Below, in pieces: positions 8,972 through 16,998 of a DNA stretch of 64,000 bases. The notes beneath the pieces are model-generated. The model did no database searches and had not been told where the DNA came from. It saw only the letters and a list, made by a program, of their open reading frames with translations. The stretch is from Bradyrhizobium barranii subsp. barranii (GTDB lineage Bacteria; Pseudomonadota; Alphaproteobacteria; Rhizobiales; Xanthobacteraceae). Both the position numbers and the translations under genes were made by a program. Position 1 is the stretch's first letter. The number at the start of each line of letters is the position of its first letter. The stretch spans positions 5,005,501 to 5,069,500 of the forward strand of contig NZ_CP086136.1 in NCBI RefSeq assembly GCF_017565645.3, read 5' to 3'.

Positions 8972-9163
8972 AAAAATCGCGACTATCCAATGACCTTCAT
9001 TCCGCCTGACAGGCGTTAATTTGAAATTTAGAGCTTGATCGACGGGGTATCAGCGCACCGCTGGCGGCACTGGAAACGCTATCGAAATTCGGCGAGACTC
9101 GATGCGGCGACTTGTCCTTTGAACGGGACCCTCGCCAACTGAACGAGACGAACTAGGATGATT

Positions 9164-9190
9164 CTTTCGGTCGAACGGGACAACCGAAAG
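9164..9190. promoter_or_regulatory. inverted repeat upstream of the AraC gene
   Basis: CTTTCGGT (9164-9171) and ACCGAAAG (9183-9190) form a perfect 8-bp inverted repeat 66 bases before the AraC start. A GAACGGGAC direct repeat occurs at 9121-9129 and 9173-9181. This is a candidate regulator-binding or attenuator site between divergent DUF2336 and AraC genes. Confidence 0.4.
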
Positions 9191-9255
9191 GGGGAAACTC
9201 GGGCCGGCATCGCCGCCGGACGCGCGTTGGTTACGTCGCGACGTTTCACATTGCC

Positions 9256-10185
9256 ATGAACGATATTGCGCCCAAGGTATTTCGCTTCTCCGACGTCGAT
9301 GAATTTCGAAATGCCATACGAGGCCTGAATTTCGAGTTCACGCCCTTCGTACGGAGGATTTCGGCCGAGCAGACCATCCTGTCGCTGCCCGGTTGCGACG
9401 TGAATTTCACGCGGGCGTTTCCCCGCGTCGTCGACGCGCAACTCGTCGAGAATTGCACCGCCATCGGATTCACGATGGACGAGCTCAACGTGCCCATCCG
9501 CTTCAACGGCTCGCAGCGCGCACGACCGGTCATCGTCATCGGCAGCGGCGGCGCCGCCTACACCACCATCGAGGAGGTGGAGCGGCAAATTGCCTCGGTG
9601 GTGTTCAGGCCGGAGGTGACGGATCGCGGCTGGCCGCACGCGACATCCAGCTTCAAGATATTTGAAACGACGGCCGCGAGCCTGAACCGGCTGCGCAGCC
9701 TGGTCCGGGAGGTGCTGGCTGCCGCGTCGGAGCCGATCGGAGCCGCGGACGTGCCGCTGAAGGCCGCAGCCATGAAGGAGTCCCTGCTTGGCGCCGTCGA
9801 CGACGCATTCGAAAGCGTCGTTGCCGCGCGATGGACCCTGCGTCCCAATGACGAACGCAATTTCAGGATCTTCCGGGAGATCCGCGCGCTTCTGTCCGAC
9901 GACCTCTCGCAGCCGATCTACAGCGAGGAGATTGCGCGCAAGCTCAACCTGTCCGTCCGCACCCTGCACGACGTCGTCCGCCGCTATCGCGGCATGAGCC
10001 TGCATCGCTATTTGCGCCTGCGCCGGTTGTGGCTGGTGCGTCAGCGCCTGCTCGCCGGTGCCGACAGCGTCAAGGCCGTCGCACTGGCGTTCGGCTTCTG
10101 GCATCTCAGCGACTTCTCCAGAAGCTATCGCGACCAGTTCGGCGAGACGCCGTCGCAAACGCTGGAGCTCGGACGACAACGGTAG
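9256..10185 (+). CDS. AraC family transcriptional regulator
   Basis: A 309-residue protein with an unrecognised N-terminal sensor region (start MNDIAPKVFRFSDVDEF) and a C-terminal AraC double helix-turn-helix. The visible words are QPIYSEEIARKLNLSVRTLHDVVRRYRGMSLHRYLRLRRLWLVRQRL and SVKAVALAFGFWHLSDFSRSYRDQFGETPSQ. The second helix-turn-helix is complete. It is likely to regulate itself or the adjacent FMN reductase gene. The effector is unknown. Confidence 0.88.
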   Translation: MNDIAPKVFRFSDVDEFRNAIRGLNFEFTPFVRRISAEQTILSLPGCDVNFTRAFPRVVDAQLVENCTAIGFTMDELNVPIRFNGSQRARPVIVIGSGGAAYTTIEEVERQIASVVFRPEVTDRGWPHATSSFKIFETTAASLNRLRSLVREVLAAASEPIGAADVPLKAAAMKESLLGAVDDAFESVVAARWTLRPNDERNFRIFREIRALLSDDLSQPIYSEEIARKLNLSVRTLHDVVRRYRGMSLHRYLRLRRLWLVRQRLLAGADSVKAVALAFGFWHLSDFSRSYRDQFGETPSQTLELGRQR

Positions 10186-10236
10186 CGCGGCAAATCGGTT
10201 GAGGCCGTACCGCCGTTTCGTGCTAGCGTCCCGGCC

Positions 10237-10827
10237 ATGAGCAATCGCATCCTCGTCCTCTACGGCTCCTACCGTTCCGACCGCATGGGCGTCCGCCTTG
10301 CGAATTTCGTCATCGATCGTCTGCGCCAGCGCGGCGAGCAGGTCGAGTTCATCGACGCCAAGGCGATCGGCCTGCCGATGCTCGATCGCATGTACAAGGA
10401 ATATCCCAAGGGGGCGGCACCCGAGGCGCTCGAGAAGCTGGCGGGGCAGATCCGCGGCGCCGACGGTTTTGTCTTCGTCACCGGCGAATACAATTGGGGC
10501 ATCCAGCCCGGCCTGAAGAACCTCACCGATCACTTCCTGGAAGAGTGGTTCTGGCGCCCGGCCGCGATCGTGAGCTACTCCGCCGGCCGACTGTCCGGCG
10601 CACGCGCCTCGACCGCCTGGCATGGCACGCTGTCGGAGATGGGCATGGTCGTGGTGTCGAGCACCATCGGCGTCGGCCCGATCGCGCAGACGCTGTCGGC
10701 CGAGAGCGAGCCGATCGGCGAGGGCGGCAAGGCATTGGAGCGCTCATTCCCGCGCTTTGCCGACGACCTGCTGTGGTGGATCGAGGCGGCCAAGGCGCAG
10801 CGGGCGCGCAAGGCGCCGCCTTACTGA
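10237..10827 (+). CDS. NADPH-dependent FMN reductase
   Basis: A flavodoxin-like reductase. The N-terminal ILVLYGSYRSDRMGVRLAN holds the FMN phosphate loop (GSYRSDR), and FVTGEYNWGIQPGLKNLTDHF matches the second flavin-binding motif (GEYNxxxPxxLKNxxD) of the SsuE/ArsH/chromate-reductase group. Its length of 196 residues is normal. Its stop shares a base with the ATG of the acyltransferase downstream, so the two were probably cotranscribed before the IS66 insertion. Confidence 0.87.
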   Translation: MSNRILVLYGSYRSDRMGVRLANFVIDRLRQRGEQVEFIDAKAIGLPMLDRMYKEYPKGAAPEALEKLAGQIRGADGFVFVTGEYNWGIQPGLKNLTDHFLEEWFWRPAAIVSYSAGRLSGARASTAWHGTLSEMGMVVVSSTIGVGPIAQTLSAESEPIGEGGKALERSFPRFADDLLWWIEAAKAQRARKAPPY

Positions 10828-11617
10828 TGCCGTATGCTGTTCCGCGCAGGGGGGCGGTTGCCGTCAGCGATCTGCCGCGCCAACGATTCAGCCCAATAGA
10901 ATTGCGTGAGAATTCGGCGTTTCTGCCGCGACTTGAGGCCATGCGTGGCTATGCGGCCCTGTCGGTGCTTGCGTTTCACGCCTGCATGCTGTCTTGGGAC
11001 ATGGTCGCGACCGGAATGGCGCCGGTCGTCGTCTTCTTCGTGCTCAGCGGCTTCCTTCTCGCGCGATCGCTGGATCGAGATCCCGATCCGGTCACCTTCG
11101 TGCGTCACCGCCTGTTCAGGCTGCTCCCTGCCGCTGTCGCGACGGTGCTCCTGCTGACGCTAGCCTATCAAACCTTCGGCTTCTATATCGGCTTTCTGCC
11201 CTCGTTCGACCCGTTCAACGTCGTCCTCAATGCGCTCCTCATCAAGAGCGACATCAACGGCGTGATGTGGTCCCTGACCGTGGAGTGCGTCGCAGTTCCG
11301 GTGATCCTGATATCCCACGCTCTGCTGAGGCGTCATGGCACGACCCCGGTGTGGCTCCTGGTCGCCTTTCTCTTCGCAATTGCGTTCTGGGGACCCTATG
11401 TTCACTTGCTGGGCGGCTTCACCAATCTTGCGCCGCTCTACGCGTTCGTCGTGGGCTTGCTCGTACAATCAAGCCGGACCACGCTGACCAGGGGATCGCA
11501 ACCACCTTGGGCAGCGACGATCGCAGCCATCGCTCTTGTTGTCCTGGTCATAGTGGCGGTTCGCAAGCAGACCGCCGTAACGATCGCGTTTGAAACGCTC
11601 TGCGCGTCCGTTCTGAT
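10827..11617 (+). pseudogene. acyltransferase 3 family gene, 5' part, interrupted by IS66
   Basis: The N-terminal FLPRLEAMRGYAALSVLAFHA, VVFFVLSGFLLARSL and the basic HRLFRLLPAAV are the signature of membrane acyltransferase-3 proteins that O-acylate surface sugars. Several membrane helices follow. The frame ends abruptly at VLM because the IS66 left end (GTAAGCG) supplies a TAA stop. The missing C-terminus lies beyond the IS at 16740-16998 and reads on in frame once the IS and one copy of the 8-bp duplication are removed. Confidence 0.92.
11610..11617. repeat. target-site duplication, left copy (GTTCTGAT)
   Basis: GTTCTGAT directly precedes the IS66 left end and is repeated exactly at 16740-16747 after the right end. 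Eight bases is the usual duplication length for IS66. Confidence 0.95.
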
Positions 11618-11729
11618 GTAAGCGACGTTCGCGTCCCACTCGCAAAGGTTTGGCGTGGGGATTGCAGTCTGTTGATCAACGTGTTTGCAAATCGTTGGCG
11701 GGGGGTATGGAGGCGGCAACGACGGAGAA

Positions 11730-13355
11730 TTACGAGGTGCGGCCGAACGACCAGGGCAGGAGCTCGTCGATCCGGGACTGCGGGTGACCGGTTGCGATCG
11801 CTTTGAGCGTCGCTTTCATCCAGACGTAGGGCTCCACGCTGTTGATTTTGCAGGTGGCGATGAGCGAAGCTATGCGCGCCCATGAACGACCACCTTCGTC
11901 GTGACCAGCAAATAAACTATTTTTACGCGTCAGAGTCAGCGGCCTGATTTGATTTTCGACGGGATTGGTGTCCATCTCAACGCAACCATCGTCGAGAAAC
12001 AAGGTGAGGCCATCCCAATGGTTCAGGAGATAGGCGATCGCCTTGCCCATCTCGCTGCCCGGCGACAGGCGAGCGGCTTGCTCGCGCAGAAACCTCTCGA
12101 GTTCAGCGACGAGCGGCCGTGATCGCTCGTTACGGGTCGTTTGCCGAGCCGGGGCGTCGGCGCCACGGATCTCCTTCTCGATCGCATAGAGTGCGGCGAT
12201 GCGCGCGAGAACGGCTTCGGCGATGGGTGAGCCGGCTTTCGGAGTCGCTGCGATGATCTTGCGCCTTGAGTGGGACCAACATGCGGCCAGCCGCAGCGGC
12301 ACGCCGCCTTTGAGCTTGGGCCGTGCGAGCCGATGATAGCCCTGGTATCCGTCGACCTGAAGGATGCCGTCGAAGCCCTCGAGGATGCGCTCAGCATGGT
12401 CACCACCGCGTCCTGGCGCGTAGTGGTAGACCACGATTGGTGGATCAGCGCCGCCGTGGCCGCGATCGTCGCGCAGGACAGCCCACAGATAGCCGGTCTT
12501 CGTTCGGCCCCGGCCCGGATCGAGCACAGGCGCCCTGGTCTCGTCTATGAACAAGCGGCCCGATTGCTTCATCACGACGCTCATGCGCTCGACCAGCGGC
12601 GCGAGGTGGAAGGCGACCGTTCCCATCCAGTCTGCCAGAACGGCGCGATCGATGAAGATGCCATGCCGAGCCAGAACCTGCGACTGACGATAGAGTGGCA
12701 TGTGCTCGCTGAACTTGGCGACCGCCACCTGCGCCAGCAGCGCCTCGGTGGGGATGCCACCCTCCACGAGATGGGCGGGCGCCGGCGCCTGAGCAACACC
12801 GGTGCAGCCCTTTGCGCAGGCGTAGCGCGGTCGCACCGTCTCGATCACACGATACTGGGCGGCCATGACATCGAGACGGCGGGAGCGATCCTCGCCGATC
12901 TGGACCATCCGGCCGCAGCCGCAGGGACACTCGAGGTTCTCGGGTTCGATCACCTGCTCGATGCGCGGCAGGTGCGCGGGAAAGGCACGGGCAGCGCGCC
13001 TGGTCCGGCGGCTGGACGGCGCCGTGCCGGCGCGGCGCGCACGATCGTCCTGGCGTTCCTGGACTTCGGCGATGGCAATCTCGATGTCCTCGAGAACCAG
13101 TTGCATCTGATCGGGATTGAACTTCTCCGAGCGTTTACCGAAACGTGCGCGCTCGTACTCCTTCACGAGCAGTTCGAGGCGTTCGACGCTCTCTTTGGAC
13201 GCAGCCAGTTCACTCTCGACATGAAGGCGCGCCGAGCATTCATCGTCTGCGCGACGACGCTCGGCTTCAATCATCGCTTCCTGCGCGCGGAAGAGCGCGC
13301 GCACATCGGCGGGCAGCGCTGCAAGACGGGCGGGATCAATGGGGGACGGCGGCAC
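11730..13355 (-). CDS. tnpC: IS66 transposase TnpC
   Basis: A 541-residue protein with the IS66 TnpC layout. It has an N-terminal leucine-rich coiled coil (ESVERLELLVKEYERARFGKRSEKF), a zinc-finger region (CPCGCGRMVQIGED, RYACAKGC), and the DDE core with VLADWMG, FIDETRAPV, LQVDGYQGYHRL, AACWSHSRRK and a C-terminal PVENQIRPLTLTRKNSLFAGHDEGG. Its length is normal and no internal stop is seen. It catalyses strand transfer together with TnpA and TnpB. The downstream end of tnpB lies just before its start. Confidence 0.95.
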   Translation of the reverse strand: MPPSPIDPARLAALPADVRALFRAQEAMIEAERRRADDECSARLHVESELAASKESVERLELLVKEYERARFGKRSEKFNPDQMQLVLEDIEIAIAEVQERQDDRARRAGTAPSSRRTRRAARAFPAHLPRIEQVIEPENLECPCGCGRMVQIGEDRSRRLDVMAAQYRVIETVRPRYACAKGCTGVAQAPAPAHLVEGGIPTEALLAQVAVAKFSEHMPLYRQSQVLARHGIFIDRAVLADWMGTVAFHLAPLVERMSVVMKQSGRLFIDETRAPVLDPGRGRTKTGYLWAVLRDDRGHGGADPPIVVYHYAPGRGGDHAERILEGFDGILQVDGYQGYHRLARPKLKGGVPLRLAACWSHSRRKIIAATPKAGSPIAEAVLARIAALYAIEKEIRGADAPARQTTRNERSRPLVAELERFLREQAARLSPGSEMGKAIAYLLNHWDGLTLFLDDGCVEMDTNPVENQIRPLTLTRKNSLFAGHDEGGRSWARIASLIATCKINSVEPYVWMKATLKAIATGHPQSRIDELLPWSFGRTS

Positions 13356-13408
13356 ATCCGCAAGCTATCATCCCAAAGCCCCGCGCGAAACAGGTTGTCG
13401 GGTCTGAG

Positions 13409-13474
13409 TCAGTTCGCCGCAGCTGGCGTCGCGACAATCCGTTCGCCCACTCGCTTCCAGTTCAGCCCTTCAAA
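13409..13474 (-). pseudogene. tnpB: tnpB 3' fragment
   Basis: On the minus strand this encodes EGLNWKRVGERIVATPAAAN then TGA, the expected end of an IS66 TnpB. It is separated from the rest of tnpB (15953-16246) by the inserted serine-recombinase element. Confidence 0.88.
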
Positions 13475-13482
13475 CGAGGGGA

Positions 13483-13866
13483 TTGAGGAATGTCCCTGAT
13501 AGTGAGTCTGACGAATCATTTCCGGAGGTGGTCGAGGTTGGGGACCCCCACCATCCTTTGTGGGGGCGCTCATATCGAGTGATTAGGAAGATCGGTCAGC
13601 GAGGCCGAGGCATTCCCGCTTCGTATGAAGTTGAGTATCGCGCAGGAAGCAGTCTTCTGATTCAAGCAACCGCAATCGAATATTATGAGCAAGAGGCAAA
13701 TCAGATTAAGCTGAGTATGGAGGCTCTACTCGAGCTTTTATCGACAGCGGATTGTCCCGACGCACATGAGCATGGATCCAGCCGATCTTTGGTCGACGCT
13801 GACGCCCGCGCTCCGACGCCAGATCGTCGAAGACGTCGCCGCAATTTTGGCGGAGATCCCTCATGA
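13483..13866 (+). CDS. small protein before recombinase, DUF5372-like
   Basis: A 127-residue frame with a TTG start at 13483 just inside the element. The middle part (VGDPHHPLWGRSYRVIRKIGQRGR...YEVEYRAGSSLLIQATAIEY) recalls DUF5372-type proteins often found next to such recombinases. The C-terminus is arginine-rich and overlaps the recombinase start (ATGA at 13863). A start further inside the frame is possible. Role unknown; a recombination accessory role is inferred from context. Confidence 0.6.
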   Translation: MRNVPDSESDESFPEVVEVGDPHHPLWGRSYRVIRKIGQRGRGIPASYEVEYRAGSSLLIQATAIEYYEQEANQIKLSMEALLELLSTADCPDAHEHGSSRSLVDADARAPTPDRRRRRRNFGGDPS

Positions 13867-14014
13867 AGTCCGAGCTGGTCACACCAAGCCACTTGGCGCG
13901 CAAAGCCGTAGTCTACATCCGGCAGTCGACGCCCCATCAGGTCGTAAGCAATCAGGAGAGCCTGCGCCTTCAATACGCGCTTCGCCAGCGCGCCCGCGAA
14001 CTCGGATGGCGTGA
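13766..14014 (+). CDS. possible overlapping small gene
   Basis: In a different frame, MSMDPADLWSTLTPALRRQIVEDVAAILAEIP is very protein-like (amphipathic helices). It overlaps both the gene before and the first 150 bases of the recombinase gene. The C-terminal 45 residues look like a shadow of the recombinase. It may be a real short protein or an ancestral remnant. Confidence 0.35.
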   Translation: MSMDPADLWSTLTPALRRQIVEDVAAILAEIPHEVRAGHTKPLGAQSRSLHPAVDAPSGRKQSGEPAPSIRASPARPRTRMA

Positions 14015-15950
14015 GGCGGCCATCGACGTGATTGATGCCGATCTCGGGTTGAGCGGCGCGTCTATAGCACAGCGTAACGGCTTCAAGGAACTCGTTGGCC
14101 GTGTTGGCCTGAGTGAAGTGGGACTCATCCTGTCGATCGACGTGACCCGCTTGGCGCGTAATTGTACCGACTGGTATCCGCTCCTGGATATCTGTGGTCT
14201 ACGTGGCTGCCTGATCGCCGACCGCGATGGTGTCTATGATCCGGGCACTCCCAACGGACGGTTGCTTCTCGGGCTGAAGGGTTCGATCTCCGAGCTTGAG
14301 CTACATACGATCCGCAGCCGGCTGACCGCCGGCCTGCTGGCCAAAGCCGAACGCGGCGAACTTGCGGTTATGCTGCCAATCGGGCTGATGCGGGACCCGA
14401 GCGGTGTGGTCGTTAAGGATCCCGACATGGCCGTGCAAGGGCGGCTCGGTCTCGTCTTCCAGTTATTCCTGCAGCTGCGCAGCGTTGCCAAGGTCATGCG
14501 AGCGTTGAACGAGCGTGACCTGGAACTGCCGCGTCGTGATCGATATGGCGATTTGTGCTGGACGCGCGCGACGCTGGCTGCCGTCGCGGCGATCTTGAAG
14601 AACCCCGCATACGCGGGCGCCTTTGTCTATGGACGAACCCGCTTCCGGCCGCCGAAGCGGGAGGGGGCCCTGCCACAAAAGGCTCCGCGGCCGATGGAGG
14701 AGTGGCGGATCGTCGTTAAAGATCGATATCCAGCCTATATCGACTGGCCAATTTATGAAAAAATCCGATCCGTCATCAGAGATAACCGAGCCGAATACAT
14801 GCGCATCAAAACCCGCGGCGCGCCTCGCAATGGCGAGCTCCTGCTCCACGGCATTGCCTGGTGCGCACGATGTGGCCATAAGATGTACGTCCGCTACAAG
14901 GGCGGCGGCGAATATGTATGCAATCACCTGCGTACCCAGGAAGGTCAGCCAACCTGCCAACACATCCGCGCCGCCCATATCGATGCAGCCGTTGGCGACG
15001 CATTCCTAACCGCACTAGCGCCGGCCGAACTCGATGCCTTGTCGCGCTCCCGCCGGGTGCAGCAGCAGACGAACAATGCGCTACGCTCCAGTGCAGAACG
15101 AGAGCTCGAGCGCAAGCGATACACGGCGGCGCTCGCCGAACGGCAGTTCAACCGAGCTGATCCAGATAATCGGTTGGTCGCCTCGGAACTCGAGCGTCGA
15201 TGGGAAGCGGCGCTAAACGACGTGCGCGCCGCCGAAGAGGCGCTTGCCCGACAGACGCCGCCCAAAGCCATCACACAAGTGGCCATAAGCAAGGAGCTCA
15301 ACGACAAGGTCATCAGCCTCACCGGCCGCCTCCCGCAGATATGGGGTGACGAGACTATCTCGGATGCGCATCGCAAGGCGTTGTTGCGATGTCTCATCGA
15401 AAAGGTCGTTCTCGACCGCGGTGAGCGCGACTTGGCCCTGGCTAGGATCGTCTGGCGGGGAGGCGCCGTGACGGAGCTCGAAGTGAAGATGAGCGTCAAC
15501 TCCGTCACCAGATTGACGCGAGGCACAGAGATGCGGGAACGCCTTCTGACGCTCGCTCGCGACGGCGTCCCAGACGACAAGATCGCCACAATCCTTACTC
15601 GGGAAGGTCACCGCTCTCCCCGTTGCGCCGATAAGGTGCTGCCTATCACCGTTGGGCGGCTCCGTCGTGCCGCCGCCATCAAGGTAACTGCCCAGCGCAG
15701 CCGATGGGAGCATGACGACTCATACCTCAGCCCGCCCGAACTGGCCCGAAGGCTCGAGATTCCAGTAAACTGGCTCTATGTTCAGATCCGAACCAAGCGT
15801 TTGCTAATTGATCGCCAGCCCAGCGGCGCCTATCTCTTCCCGAATACACCATCCGTTCTTCACGCCATCGGAGACCTTCGAAACCACGTCATCGCGCAAC
15901 TTGATCTAAGAATCTGTCAGCCTAACAAGGAGGGGCATCAACATGGGTGA
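13863..15950 (+). CDS. large serine recombinase
   Basis: A 695-residue protein with the large serine-recombinase plan. The N-terminal resolvase domain has the catalytic serine in YIRQST (about residue 20) and DVTRLARN. The recombinase domain includes RDRYGDLCWTRATLAAVAAILKNPAYAGAFVYGRTR. A zinc ribbon, CARCGHKMYVRYKGGGEYVCNH, and a long helical region follow. The C-terminal part (LARRLEIPVNWLYVQIRTKRL) resembles a helix-turn-helix. It should mobilise the element that contains it. The gene ends two bases before the element's right border. It appears intact. Confidence 0.93.
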   Translation: MKSELVTPSHLARKAVVYIRQSTPHQVVSNQESLRLQYALRQRARELGWREAAIDVIDADLGLSGASIAQRNGFKELVGRVGLSEVGLILSIDVTRLARNCTDWYPLLDICGLRGCLIADRDGVYDPGTPNGRLLLGLKGSISELELHTIRSRLTAGLLAKAERGELAVMLPIGLMRDPSGVVVKDPDMAVQGRLGLVFQLFLQLRSVAKVMRALNERDLELPRRDRYGDLCWTRATLAAVAAILKNPAYAGAFVYGRTRFRPPKREGALPQKAPRPMEEWRIVVKDRYPAYIDWPIYEKIRSVIRDNRAEYMRIKTRGAPRNGELLLHGIAWCARCGHKMYVRYKGGGEYVCNHLRTQEGQPTCQHIRAAHIDAAVGDAFLTALAPAELDALSRSRRVQQQTNNALRSSAERELERKRYTAALAERQFNRADPDNRLVASELERRWEAALNDVRAAEEALARQTPPKAITQVAISKELNDKVISLTGRLPQIWGDETISDAHRKALLRCLIEKVVLDRGERDLALARIVWRGGAVTELEVKMSVNSVTRLTRGTEMRERLLTLARDGVPDDKIATILTREGHRSPRCADKVLPITVGRLRRAAAIKVTAQRSRWEHDDSYLSPPELARRLEIPVNWLYVQIRTKRLLIDRQPSGAYLFPNTPSVLHAIGDLRNHVIAQLDLRICQPNKEGHQHG

Positions 15951-15952
15951 TC

Positions 15953-16246
15953 GAACAGCGCTTCGAACTGCACGCGCGTCAGATGCATGACGCCGTCGCT
16001 GATCTGCGGCCACTCGAAACGACCATCGCGGCCAAGGCGCTTGTAGACCAAAACGAGGCCCGTGCCGTCCCATAGCAAAATCTTCAGCCGGTCGGCGCGC
16101 TTCGAACGAAAAACCACGATCAGGCCCGAATGCGGATCGAGCCCAAGCGTGTTTTGCACAAGACCGGCCAGCGCGTCGTGCCCGCACCGGAAGTCAACAG
16201 GACGCACAGCAAGCACAATCCGCAGTCCCTGCGCCGGAATGATCAT
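15953..16246 (-). pseudogene. tnpB: IS66 tnpB, 5' part, interrupted
   Basis: MIIPAQGLRIVLAVRPVDFRCG, the HDALAGLVQNTLGLDPHSG stretch and LLWDGTGLVLVYKRLGRDGRFEWP are the IS66 TnpB signature. The start at 16246 overlaps the tnpA stop (ATGA). After ALFD the frame enters the serine-recombinase element and stops three codons later. The proper C-terminus is at 13409-13474, so TnpB lacks about 20 residues as it stands. Confidence 0.92.
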
Positions 16247-16641
16247 GCGCCGCGCTCGATCGCAGTCACGATCTCCGCGATCCGCACCGCCGACACGTCC
16301 GCATCCAGGCGGACCGAAACCTTGCCAATCGTAATCTCGACGGGCCCCTCGCTCTTGCCTGACGCCACTGGATCGCTCAGCTCGATCGACACGAAATCCG
16401 CCGCGTCGTCCGTGACCAATGCGAGCCGGCCAGCACGCGCCAATCTGCGCCACGTCGTCAACTGCTGGGCCTTCACACCATAACGCCGTGCGACATCACA
16501 TACCCGGGCGTCGGGCTTCATGCTCTCGAAAACAGCGCGCCCCTTGATCTCCGCAGACCATAACCGGCCTCCAGAACGCGTCCGGCGCGTAAGCTTCCCC
16601 ACAAAGCCATCAGCTTCGGCTTCCTCCCCCGATTGTTCCAT
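16243..16641 (-). CDS. tnpA: IS66 TnpA
   Basis: About 132 residues starting MEQSGEEAEADGFVG, with the helix-turn-helix ESMKPDARVCDVARRYGVKAQQLTTWRRLARAG found in IS66 OrfA proteins. GAGGAG precedes the start at 16641; an earlier in-frame ATG at 16713 lies nearer the IS end. It probably helps bind the IS ends. It overlaps tnpB by four bases. Confidence 0.88.
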   Translation of the reverse strand: MEQSGEEAEADGFVGKLTRRTRSGGRLWSAEIKGRAVFESMKPDARVCDVARRYGVKAQQLTTWRRLARAGRLALVTDDAADFVSIELSDPVASGKSEGPVEITIGKVSVRLDADVSAVRIAEIVTAIERGA

Positions 16642-16739
16642 CGCCTTCAGTCTCCTCTCGGCTCTCTGACAAGCCAAGGATCGCAGAGCGAAAGCCGAAG
16701 CGAAACCAGTCAATCAAATGGGAGAAACGCTCCGCTTAC

Positions 16740-16998
16740 GTTCTGATTTGGCTTGCCGCCTTCAGCCCCGGCAGGCTCGTCGCACTGCGGCCGCTGGATC
16801 TCGATATCGCCCGGTTCTTTGGACGAATATCGTACAGCTTCTATCTGCTGCACATGATCGGGCTTGCGATCGCGACTCGTCTGCTGCCGGTCGAGCTGGA
16901 TCCGGTCATCCGCGCAGCGGTCCTGTTCCTGGCAGCGTTGCTGATCACGACGCCGGCGGCCTGGCTGATGTGTCGCTTCGTCGAAGTGCCATTCATTG
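16740..16998 (+). pseudogene. acyltransferase 3 family gene, 3' part, after IS66
   Basis: Beginning with the second GTTCTGAT, the frame continues as IWLAAFSPGRLVALRPLDLD and RFFGRISYSFYLLHMIGLAIA, then RFVEVPFIDLG. This is the standard C-terminal end of acyltransferase-3 proteins (YSFYLLH, FVExPFI). After about 16998 the frame runs without a stop into the antisense of a chemotaxis gene, so the natural end of the acyltransferase is missing as well. Confidence 0.88.

Larger units (their letters stand above)
13475..15953 (+). mobile_element. serine-recombinase element nested in tnpB
   Basis: About 2.48 kb of DNA splits tnpB between the words for ALF and EGLNW. Both junctions carry AAC (left at 13473-13475 inside TTCAAACGAGG, right at 15954-15956 inside GATCGAACAGC). 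A short shared core fits serine-recombinase integration, which has a crossover of two or three bases and makes no long duplication. It carries one large recombinase gene that ends at the right border and a small gene before it. The ends show no inverted repeats, though AGGGG and ATG occur near both. Confidence 0.85.
11618..16739 (-). mobile_element. IS66 family insertion sequence, itself interrupted
   Basis: The ends read GTAAGCG at 11618 and, on the other strand, GTAAGCG from 16739. The flanking 8-bp GTTCTGAT duplication confirms both borders. Leftward tnpA, tnpB and tnpC are present in the normal IS66 order. A serine-recombinase element (about 13475-15953) sits inside the end of tnpB. Without it the IS would be roughly 2.64 kb, normal for the family. 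Confidence 0.95.

Noticed and set aside
9079..10623. 514-residue minus-strand frame
   Set aside because: Lies opposite the AraC and FMN-reductase genes, both with clear motifs.
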